A stretch of 16,541 nucleotides of DNA from Streptomyces thinghirensis (GTDB taxonomy: Bacteria > Actinomycetota > Actinomycetia > Streptomycetales > Streptomycetaceae), in assembly GCA_021502835.1 (NCBI GenBank), contig JAKFGP010000012.1, forward strand, positions 1-16,541. The letters are read 5' to 3'. Shown one piece after another: positions 1-6,191 of the stretch. The translations under genes were made by a program, and so were the position numbers. The notes beneath the pieces were generated by a model, which was not told the origin of the DNA, did no database searches, and saw only the letters and a list, made by a program, of their open reading frames with translations. Positions within the stretch are counted from its first letter, which is position 1. Each line of letters opens with the position of its first letter.

Positions 1-27
1 TTGTACTTCGTTCGGTTACGTATTGCT
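1..27 (+). other. Oxford Nanopore ligation adapter remnant (not genomic)
   Basis: Positions 2-27 follow the known ONT Y-adapter top strand, which ends GTTACGTATTGCT, with one mismatch at position 14 (G for A). The complement of the same adapter is at the far end of the window. This stretch is therefore library sequence and should be trimmed. The short reading frame that begins here has no biological meaning. Confidence 0.95.
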
Positions 28-883
28 GGCTGCTCGGTCTGCGCTGCCCTGTCCCTGGCGATCACCGATCCCGTCCAGGACGACCGCAGCGGCGCTTCAC
101 CCTGGACCCGGACGACCGCGACCCGGTCCTCGGCATCCGCTACCTCAGCGAGGCCTCCGACCGGCGCGAGCACGGGCTACCCGGGCGGGGGTGAGCGTGC
201 CGACTGGTCGTGGACGTACCGCCTCCAGCGGGAGCTGATCACCAACGACTACCGAAGCAGATCACCCTGGACCTCGCGACCGAGTGGACGTCCCTCGCAC
301 CGGCCGGGCAGCCCGACCTGTATCCCGACGCCCTGCGCGACGAGATCGACGAGGTGATGGCGGGCGTCTACGAGGACGTCAACAACGGTGTGTACCGGGC
401 GGGGCTTCGCCACGGGCCAGGAGGAGCTGCCGAGGTACGCGTGCGCGGGCGTGTTCCGGCGCCTGGAGCGGCTGACGCCCCGGCTGGAGGCGGCAACGCT
501 ATCTGGTCGGCGACACGATCACCGAGGCGGACATCCGGCTCTTCACGACGCTGGTCCGTTTCGCACGCCGTGTACCACGGCCACTTCAAGTGCTAACCGC
601 TGGAGCTTCGACGGAGAACCCGGTGCTGTGGGGGTACGCCCGCGATCTGTTCCAGGACGCCCGGCTTCGGCGACACCGTCGACTTCGACCACATCAAACG
701 CCACTCACTACCAGGTGCACACCGGCATCAACCCGACCGCCGTCGTGCCCCTGGGCCCGGACCACCGTCCGGCCGGCTCACGCCCCATCACCGGCAGGAC
801 CTGGGCGGCCGGCCGTTCGGCGATGCACATCGCCGGGGGCCGGTCCCCACCGACGAGGCGGTTCCGGCCGGGGCAGGCCCTGA
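28..883 (+). CDS. Glutathionyl-hydroquinone reductase-like protein (ECM4/YqjG, GST-omega-like), 5'-truncated by the read end
   Basis: Pieces in all three frames join into one protein of the ECM4/YqjG family. In order I read ITDPVQDDRS, TLDPDDRDPVLGIRYLSEAS, GYPGG, ITNDY, DLATEW, LYPDALRDEIDEVMAGVYED, VNNGVYRAG, LVGDTITEADIRLFTTLVRF, VYHGHFKCNRW, ENPVLWGYARDLFQ, VDFDHIKRH, VHTGINPTAVVPLGPD and GGRPFGD. The family reduces glutathionyl-hydroquinones through an N-terminal CPW cysteine; that residue would lie just before the read start, so it cannot be checked. Actinomycetes generally use mycothiol rather than glutathione, so the thiol partner here may differ (inference). At least four indels break the frame. 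The likely stop is TGA 881-883, though a shift near the end makes this approximate. DUF4235 follows 50 nt downstream on the same strand. Confidence 0.85.
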
Positions 884-933
884 CCCACGACCGACCCCCC
901 ACCGATTCACTCACCGAGCACAAGGAGATCCAC

Positions 934-1232
934 GTGGCCAAGAAGAAGAAGCAGAAGCTCCCTCGCCTACAAGCCCGTCGGCTTCGCTGGCTGGGCTGTG
1001 GCGGCACGCTGGCCGGGCTGGCGTTCCAGAAGACGTGGAAGGTGATCCGGCACGAGGACGACGCGCCCGACGCGCTGGACCCGGACCGCGGCTGGGGGAG
1101 ATCCTGCTCGCCGCCGCGATCCAGGGCGCCATCTTCGCCGCGGTGCGCAGCGCCGTGGACCGGACGGGAGCCAAGGCCATCGAACGCTCGACCGGTGTCT
1201 GGCCGGCCGGCGGAAAGGGCGGACGCGACTGA
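934..1232 (+). CDS. DUF4235 family small membrane protein
   Basis: A GTG start at 934 is preceded by AAGGAG at 922-927 with a 6-nt spacer, and the stop is TGA at 1230-1232. The reassembled protein of about 98 residues starts with a Lys-rich stretch (VAKKKKQKLP), continues into YKPVGFA and a Gly/Ala-rich GTLAGLAFQ segment that may be membrane-associated, then KVIRHEDDAPDALDPDRGWG, EILLAAAIQGAIFAAVRSAV and DRTGAKAIERSTG. This matches the DUF4235 family common in Streptomyces, whose function is unknown. One net indel lies between about 960 and 1035. It is convergent with the VOC gene, with an inverted repeat between or overlapping the two ends. Confidence 0.85.
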
Positions 1233-1256
1233 CCGCACGGGCCCCGCCCTCCCCCG

Positions 1257-1673
1257 TCACCGACGGCACCCGGCAGGCAGTGACCAGCCCCGCTTGGGTG
1301 CCGTCTGTGCGGTGCGGCGTAGGGTGAAGGAGTGACCCGCCGGGTCGAGCAGCCGCGCTCCTCGTGCACCCCGAGTGCGTCCTTCGCCTCCACCGGACGC
1401 CCACCGAGTTCGACGACACCGCGTTCCGCCCTCGTCCAGGTCGTCCACCCAGAAGTCCAGATGGGCCTGAGGAGTTCTCGGGCCGGGGCCAGCTCGGCGG
1501 GTGGCGTTGACGTCCCGCCGGAACGCCATACGGAAGCCGTCGGCCGACCTGATCTCGATCCGGTTGGCGGTCGCGTCGGTCCCCTCCGCTCCCAGCAGCC
1601 CCTTGTAGAACTCGGCGAGCTTCTCGGCCTCGGCGCAGTCGAGCACCACGACGCCCGCGTTGACCAGTGCCAT
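1257..1673 (-). CDS. Glyoxalase/bleomycin-resistance (VOC superfamily) protein
   Basis: The ATG is at 1671-1673 on the minus strand, preceded by GGAGG and a 4-nt spacer. The protein begins MALVNAGVVVLDCAEAEKLA, then EFYKGLLGAEG, RIEIRSADGFRMAFRRDVNA, PSWPRPENSS, QAHLDFWVDDLDE and LLDPAGHSFTLRR, the paired beta-alpha-beta-beta-beta pattern of the VOC fold. The N-terminal VVVLD and the later AHLDFWVDD and DPAGHSF are the usual family landmarks; metal dependence and substrate cannot be assigned. Two or three indels lie between about 1380 and 1500. The frame runs open to TGA 1257-1259, but the inverted repeat at 1262-1305 overlaps the last codons, so the true stop may be somewhat upstream (after APKRG). 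It is leftward, downstream of the PPOX gene and separated from it by a strong hairpin. Confidence 0.8.
   Translation of the reverse strand: MALVNAGVVVLDCAEAEKLAEFYKGLLGAEGTDATANRIEIRSADGFRMAFRRDVNATRRAGPGPRTPQAHLDFWVDDLDEGGTRCRRTRWASGGGEGRTRGARGARLLDPAGHSFTLRRTAQTAPKRGWSLPAGCRR
1262..1305. terminator. Candidate bidirectional terminator between convergent genes
   Basis: A perfect 10-bp inverted repeat, GACGGCACCC at 1262-1271 and GGGTGCCGTC at 1296-1305, is separated by 24 nt. It lies just after the DUF4235 stop and at the 3' end of the leftward VOC gene, the expected place for a shared terminator. The long loop and lack of a T tract keep confidence moderate. Confidence 0.4.
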
Positions 1674-1692
1674 GTCTCCTCCGAAGGATTCC

Positions 1693-1720
1693 GGGCGCGG
1701 GGCGTTCGTGCCCCGCGCCC
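1693..1720 (-). terminator. Strong GC hairpin terminator after the PPOX gene
   Basis: A perfect 11-bp stem (GGGCGCGGGGC at 1693-1703, GCCCCGCGCCC at 1710-1720) with a 6-nt loop lies 31 nt past the stop of the leftward PPOX gene and just before the start of the VOC gene. It has no U tract, as is common in Streptomyces. It suggests the two leftward genes are at least partly separate transcription units. Confidence 0.75.
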
Positions 1721-1751
1721 TGTACCTTGCGGATATCCCGGCCCGGCCGAT

Positions 1752-2215
1752 TCACTCGGTCGGCAGCCACCGGCCGTCGCGCATCAGTTCGCGCCCCTCG
1801 ATCTCGTTGGCCTCGCGCCACGCCTGGATCCGCTGCGGGTGGATACGGAAGTACAGGTAGGGCGAGGCGAGCGAACGCGGGTCGAAGCCGGTCTTGGCGG
1901 CGAACAACTCGGCGTCCTGCTCGGGCAGTTCGACGGGCTCCACGGTCTCGACGGTGCCCTCGACCATCACCACGTCACGGGTCGGTCCGATGCCGACGCG
2001 CGCTCGCCCGCTCGCCGCCAGGTTCCGGCCGGTGGGACTGGCGGCGGGGGTGGAGAACAGCAGGTAGGAGCCGTTCCAGAGGAAGGACAGCGGCACCAGG
2101 TACGGCATGCCGGACGCGCCGTCGGCCGTGGCCACCCAGGGTCCTCGTCGTGTTCCAGGCGGTGCAGGGTGTCGTGCTTGCGCTGTTCGGCGCTGCGGGC
2201 GGGTGACCGGGTCAC
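1752..2215 (-). CDS. Pyridoxamine 5'-phosphate oxidase (PPOX) family FMN/split-barrel protein
   Basis: The frame 2135-1752 is intact and reads MATADGASGMPYLVPLSFLW, NGSYLLFSTPAASPTGRNLA, GRARVGIGPTRDVVMVEGTV, LFAAKTGFDPR, SPYLYFRIHPQRIQAWREAN and ends in DGRWLPTE. This is the split-barrel flavin-binding fold of the PPOX superfamily, with the typical ATADGxxxPYLVPLSF opening and a C-terminal YFRIxPxRIQAWREAN block. The N-terminus (TRSPARSAEQRKHDTLHRLE) is in another frame, joined through one indel near 2130. I choose GTG 2213-2215 because AGGAGG lies 10 nt upstream. An ATG at 2242-2244 would give MTTYQEAVRP and then a stop unless another indel exists. Members bind FMN or F420; the substrate is unknown. 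Length is about 154 residues. Confidence 0.85.
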
Positions 2216-2454
2216 GGGCGGACGGCCTCCTGATACGTCGTCATGATCGGGGCTACCGATGGTGCCACGAGGGACGAGCAGTAACGGAGATCACGAACGG
2301 GCGCCGTGTAGATCATTTAGGGTCGGGGCAGCCTCGTATCGCTTCTCGGTTCAACTTTCGGATCGGGAAGCCCAGTTCGAGTGCGCCGGCGGCCCGGTGG
2401 CTGCCCGCTCGCAGGGCCGGGGGACTCTGCGCTTCGTCTCCCGAAAGGAAGCAC
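2216..2454. other. Divergent intergenic spacer between the PPOX and terpene synthase genes
   Basis: About 240 bp without a convincing coding frame. It must hold the promoters of both genes, but I see no good -35/-10 pair. A 13-nt palindrome, GTGACC G GGTCAC at 2203-2215, spans the PPOX GTG start codon and could be an operator, though it may also be chance. The terpene synthase SD (AAGGA, 2445-2449) lies at the right edge. Confidence 0.4.
2226..2231 (-). promoter_or_regulatory. SD sequence favouring the GTG start of the PPOX gene
   Basis: CCTCCT on the plus strand gives AGGAGG on the minus strand, 10 nt before GTG 2213-2215. No SD is visible ahead of the upstream ATG at 2242-2244, so this site favours the GTG start. 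Confidence 0.5.
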
Positions 2455-3480
2455 ATGTCTCAGGACGTCCGGTTCGACCTCCCCTTCGACACCCCGTCAG
2501 CCTGTATCTCGCCCACGCGCGGGACCGTCATCTGCGCTGGGTGCGCGAGCGGGGCTGGTGCGCAGCCGGGCCGGATTCGAGGAGTACCAGCTCGGGACCT
2601 CGCCCAGGCCGCGGCCCGCACCTATCCCCACGCGTCGGCGGACGACATGGTCGTCCTGATGAACTGGTTCTCCCTCGCCTTCCTCTTCGACGACCAGTTC
2701 GACGCCGGCCGGCCGGACCGCGCGGAGCGCATAGCCGAGGTGGCGCGCGAACTCATCGCCACCCCGCTGCGCCCGGCGGGCACCCCGCCGCGGTGGAATG
2801 CCCCATCACGCTGGCCTGGGCGGAGGTCTGGGCCAGCCTCTCGGATGGCATGTCCCTGACCTGGAAGTCGCGGTTCGCCGCTTCCTGGGGGCGCTTCCTG
2901 GTGGCGCACTGCGAGGAGGTCGACCTGGCCGCCCACGGCCGGGGCCGGGGCGCTCGGACTCGACGACTACACCGTCTTCAGGCGCCGTACGGTCGGCATC
3001 CACCACAGCATCGACGCGGGTGAGCGCAGCCGGGGCTTCGAGGTGCCGGCCGCGGCGATGGCGCATCCGCTGATGGAACGGATGCGGACCTGGCCGCGGA
3101 CACCATCGGGTTCATGAACGACATCCACTCCTTCGAGCGTGAACGCCGCCGCGGGACGGCCACAACCTCATCGCCGTCCTGCGCCGGGAGCGGGACTGCT
3201 CGTGGCGGAGGCCGCCGACGAGGCGTACCGCATGACGACCGGCTGCCTCGACGAGTACGTCGCCCTGGAGGCCCGCGTACCGATGATGTGCGACGAACTG
3301 GGTCTGGACGCGGACGAACGGGCCCGGGTGGCGATGGGCGTGGAGGCCATCCAGCACTGGATCAACGGCAACTACGAGTGGGCGCTGACCACCGGCCGGT
3401 ACGCGGCGGCCAAGGAGGGTCCGGTGGCCACCGCCGAACTGGCCGGGCGGGGATCGGTGGACGACCTGCTGACCGTGTGA
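2455..3480 (+). CDS. Class I terpene synthase (sesquiterpene-cyclase type)
   Basis: ATG 2455-2457 follows AAGGA with a 5-nt gap; the stop is TGA 3478-3480, giving about 341 residues, the usual bacterial size. Frames join as MSQDVRFDLPFDTP, HLRWVRERG, AARTYPHASADDMVVLMNWF, SLAFLFDDQFDAGRPDRAER, PITLAWAEVWASLSDGMSLT, EVDLAAHGR, VGIHHSIDAGERSRGFEVPA, IGFMNDIHSFERERRRG, HNLIAVLRRERD and IQHWINGNYEWALTTGRYA. The Asp-rich metal motif is DDQFD near residue 80, the NSE triad is NDIHSFERE near residue 221, and the C-terminal RY pair is present. All the Mg2+/diphosphate-binding elements are therefore intact. The enzyme should cyclise a prenyl diphosphate, most likely farnesyl diphosphate; the product cannot be deduced. 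Several indels lie in 2490-2600, 2790-3100 and 3150-3200. It is convergent with the conservon P450, so the pair may form a small terpene pathway. Confidence 0.92.
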
Positions 3481-3489
3481 GGCGAGCGC

Positions 3490-3520
3490 GCCGCCCGGCC
3501 GGACGCTCCGGCCGGGCGGC
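3490..3520. terminator. Strong terminator hairpin between terpene synthase and P450
   Basis: A perfect 13-bp stem, GCCGCCCGGCCGG at 3490-3502 and CCGGCCGGGCGGC at 3508-3520, closes a 5-nt loop 9 nt after the terpene synthase stop. A second short hairpin (GGTCCGC 3536-3542, GCGGACC 3547-3553, 4-nt loop) lies closer to the P450 stop. Together they can terminate both convergent units. Confidence 0.8.
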
Positions 3521-3546
3521 GGCACCGCGGTAAGCGGTCCGCGCCG

Positions 3547-3584
3547 GCGGACCCTGCACGGCGAAGCGGACCCTATACGGCGAA
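3547..3584. repeat. 19-bp tandem duplication across the P450 stop codon
   Basis: Positions 3547-3565 and 3566-3584 are two copies of a 19-nt unit, matching at 17 of 19 positions (TGCACGG against TATACGG). The right-hand copy holds the last P450 codons and its TAG stop; the left-hand copy lies just beyond the stop and has CAG in place of TAG. It looks like a small duplication of the gene end followed by divergence. Confidence 0.65.
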
Positions 3585-4822
3585 CTCGACCGGCAGGCTG
3601 TCCAGCCGTGACTCCCAGGTGGAAGCCGTGGAGGTCAGCTCGGCCGGGGGAACGGCCAAGCGGAGCCCCGGCAGGCGGTGCAGCAGGACGTCGACGGCCG
3701 TCTCGATGACGGCCTGGCCGATGTTCTGCCCCGGGCACTCGTGCGGGCCCGCGCTGAAGGCGAGGTGCGAGGCGTTGCCCTGGACCGAGACGGTGGTGTC
3801 GGGGCGGATCTCGGGGTCGTGGTTGCCGGCCGCGAGACCCAGCACGAGCAGGTCGCCCTCCTTGACCGGGCAGCCGCCGAGTTCCAGGTCGGCGGTGGCG
3901 AAGCGGCCCGGCAGCACGGCGAGCGGCGGGGAGTTCCACATCACCTCCTCCACGAGCGTGGACAGGTTCAGCTGGCCGCTCACCAGTCCCGAGAGCCAGG
4001 AGGTGTCGGTGAGGAGGAGCTGGAGCGCCCGGGCCAGCAGGTTGCTGGTCGTGGTGTGGGCGGTGATCAGCACCAGGCGCAGATGGTTGATGATCTCGTC
4101 CTCGTCCAGGCCGGCGTGGTGCTCGATGAGGCCGGAGGTGAAGTCGGACCCGGGCTCCTGGCGCTTGCGCGCGGCGAGTTCGCCGAGGATGCCCATGATG
4201 CGCTCGTTGTGCGTGAGGGCGTCCGCGCCGCCCTTGATCACCTGCTTGCTGGACTCGGCGAGGCTGCGGCCCTCCCGCTCGGCGAGCCCGAAGACGCGGG
4301 TGAGGACCAGCATGGGCAGGTACTCGGCGAAGTCGGCCACCAGGTCGGCGCGGCCCGCGTGGGCGAACGCGTCGATCTGCTTGTTGGCGAAGTGTGTGGC
4401 GTGCCGGCGGATGCCCCGGCCGGCCACGGCGTACAGGTTGTCGGTGACCGCCCCGCGCAGCCTGCGGTGCGGTTCGCCGTCCTGGGAGACGCAGTCGGGA
4501 CGCCAGCCCACCATCTGCATCAGCGGGGACGTCGCCCTCGACGCGGCCGTCCCGGAAGTCCCGCCAGATCCGCGAGTCGCGGCTGAACTGCAGGGGGTTG
4601 TCCAGCACCCGCCGGACCTCCCGGTACCCGAGCACCAGCCAGGCGGGGGACGTCGCCCTCCAGCAGCACAGGTGCGACGCTGCCGTGTTCCTTGCGGAGC
4701 CGCGCGTAGATGTCGTGCGGGTCGGTGGCCGCCTCGGGGCCGTAGAGCCGGGGTGGCGTCCTCGCCGTGGGCGATGGGGCAGCCGCCGCCCGTGGGCCGG
4801 ACGGGGTCTGGTCGTCGTTCAT
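3573..4822 (-). CDS. Conservon cytochrome P450, CYP157-like, lacking the ExxR arginine
   Basis: The ATG at 4820-4822 overlaps the cvnD stop as ATGA; the TAG stop is at 3573-3575. Frames join as MNDDQTPSGP, RLYGPEAATDPHDIYARLRK, VLGYREVRRVLDNPLQFSRD, SRIWRDFRDGRV, then an uninterrupted frame of about 315 residues from 4520. Motifs: the I-helix reads LITAHTTTSN instead of AGxxTT; the K-helix reads VEEVMWNSPP, so the ExxR Arg is Trp (codon at 3936-3938); the heme loop reads FSAGPHECPG with the thiolate Cys intact. Loss of ExxR with Trp at that place is documented for the CYP157 family of Streptomyces, which is tied to conservons. Length is about 416 residues. Its role could be oxidation of the neighbouring cyclase product or a sensory heme role in the conservon; neither is shown. 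Indels lie only in the N-terminal third. Confidence 0.9.
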
Positions 4823-5425
4823 CGGGGCTCCAGTGCGGCGGCCGAACGGTCCTTCAGGTGCCGTATCAGGGTGACGAGCACGTCGCGGCTGGCGGTGCGG
4901 TCGCGGGCGTCGAAGGAGACGACGGGCGTGTGCGGCGGGATGTCGAGGGCGTCCCGGATCTCCTCGACGGGGTAGTCGCGGGAGTCGGGGAAGACGTTGA
5001 GCGCGAGTGACGAAGGGGACCTTCTGCCGCTCCATCTCCTCGATCGCCCGGAAGCTGGAGGCCAGCCGCCGGGTGTCCACCAGGACGACCGCGCCGAGCG
5101 CGCCCTTGAACAGGCCGTTCCACAGGAACCAGAATCTCTCCTGGCCCGGGGTGCCGAACAGGTACAGCATCAGCGTGTCGTTGAGGCTGATCTTGCCGAA
5201 GTCCAGGCTGACGGTGGTCTGCGTCTTGTCGGCGACGCCGATGAGGTGGTCGACGTCGGCGCTGGCCTGCGTGAGGGTCTTCTCGGTGGTCAGCGGCTTG
5301 ATGTCGCTGACGGAGCGGACCATGGTGGTCTTGCCTGTGCCGAAGCCGCCGGCGATCATCACCTTCACCGAGCGGGTGTCCCCGGCCGTCGGTGATCCCG
5401 GTCGGTCAAAGCCTTTCAAGTCCAC
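4819..5425 (-). CDS. cvnD: Conservon small GTPase (CvnD, MglA/Ras-like)
   Basis: GTG 5423-5425 has GAGGAGG 6 nt upstream; the TGA stop at 4819-4821 overlaps the P450 start. Reassembled protein: VDLKGFDRPGSP, SVKVMIAGGFGTGKTTMVRS with the Walker A/G1 loop GFGTGKTT near residue 30, DIKPLTTEKTL, TVSLDFGKISLNDTLMLYLF, then the G3-like GTPGQERFWFLWNGL, GALGAVVLVDTRRLASSFRA, and after one frameshift near 5015 LNVFPDSRDYPVEEIRDALD, PVVSFDARDRTASRDVL and HLKDRSAAALEPR. About 200 residues, normal for CvnD. The G3 aspartate is replaced by the GTPGQ form and there is no classical NKxD, both usual in this family. CvnD binds GTP/GDP and joins the membrane-associated CvnA-D complex. It overlaps cvnC by 20 nt, so the two are probably translationally coupled. 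Confidence 0.93.
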
Positions 5426-5777
5426 TGAGTACCTCCTCAAGGAGCGCGAGTGTCAGGCCCGCGGCCGGCGTCGTGTGCCGGGATGGGATCACGGGCTCGA
5501 CGCGGCCCGCCTGGAGCAGGTCGGACAGCAGCACCGCGAGAATGTTGAAGGGCAGGTCGAGGTGGGCGCCGAGTTCGGCCACCGACAGCGGTTCGCGGCA
5601 GCGCCGGAGGATCTCCTCGTGCTCGTGCTGCATGCCCGGTAAGGGGACGGCGCGGGAGACGACGAGGGTCGCCACGTCGAGGGTCGACGCCGAACCGCCC
5701 GGCCCGCTGCGCCCTCCGGTGAGGACGTAGTAGCGCTCGAGCCCGGACGGATCGGTCGGTCGGCGGGGAGCACTCAT
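5406..5777 (-). CDS. cvnC: Conservon DUF742 protein (CvnC)
   Basis: A complete, unbroken frame of 123 residues from ATG 5775-5777 to TGA 5406-5408, one of the few error-free genes in the read. It reads MSAPRRPTDPSGLERYYVLT, GGRSGPGGSASTLDVATLVV, EHEEILRRCREPLSVAELGA, HLDLPFNILAVLLSDLLQAG and ends LTLALLEEVLSGLERL. The RYYVLTGGR opening and the winged-helix-like CREPLSVAELGAHLDLPxxxL block are DUF742 hallmarks. In conservons this protein is a partner of the kinase, Roadblock and GTPase components; its exact activity is unknown. The start overlaps the cvnB stop as ATGA. Confidence 0.96.
   Translation of the reverse strand: MSAPRRPTDPSGLERYYVLTGGRSGPGGSASTLDVATLVVSRAVPLPGMQHEHEEILRRCREPLSVAELGAHLDLPFNILAVLLSDLLQAGRVEPVIPSRHTTPAAGLTLALLEEVLSGLERL
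5432..5438 (-). promoter_or_regulatory. SD sequence inside cvnC that fixes the cvnD start
   Basis: CCTCCTC on the plus strand is GAGGAGG on the minus strand, within the last codons of cvnC and 6 nt before GTG 5423-5425. It excludes the slightly longer reading that would begin at 5440. Confidence 0.75.
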
Positions 5778-6186
5778 CCAGAGTGCTCGTCCTGGCGCGG
5801 AGTGGTGCCGAGGAGTTCACCCATCCTGCGGGCCAGGTCGCGCATCTGATGGCCGAGCAGACCCTGGTCGAGGCCTTCGCGGGCGAGGACGCCGAGATAC
5901 GTCTCCAGGCCCGCGCGGACGACGAAGAGGTGTCCGCCGTCCACCTCGATCATCGCCAGCCGCAACTGCCCCGCGTGCTGCGGGAACTGCTCGGCGACCG
6001 GCTGGGCCAGGGCCTGCAGTCCGGCCACCACGGCGGCGAAACGGTCCACGTCGTCGGGGTCTTCGGCCCCGTAGGAGGTGATGGCCTTGCCGTCGCTGGA
6101 GGCCACGAGGGCGAAGCGGATCTCCTGGATGCTCTCCACAAGCGTCGCGGGAGCGCCCAGCTCACGTCGGTTCCCTGGTGCGTCAT
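5774..6186 (-). CDS. cvnB: Conservon Roadblock/LC7 protein (CvnB)
   Basis: I place the start at ATG 6184-6186 (MTHQGTDVSWAL), 5 nt after the kinase stop. One indel near 6145-6155 then joins it to the frame LVESIQEIRFALVASSDGKA, ITSYGAEDPDDVDRFAAVVA, GLQALAQPVAEQFPQHAGQL, RLAMIEVDGGHLFVVRAGLE, TYLGVLAREGLDQGLLGHQM and RDLARRMGELLGT, ending DEHSG. A longer open frame to 6247 exists, but it reads back through the kinase gene in the wrong frame. The family is a Roadblock/LC7 (MglB-like) domain of about 137 residues. In related systems it dimerises and acts as a GTPase partner or activator; here the likely partner is CvnD. Confidence 0.93.
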
Positions 6187-6191
6187 GGGGA

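Noticed and set aside
3678..4586. A 302-residue plus-strand open frame opposite the P450
   Set aside because: It is an antisense shadow in high-GC DNA: low-complexity Gly/Val/Asp/Glu composition, no domain, and the minus strand has clear P450 motifs.
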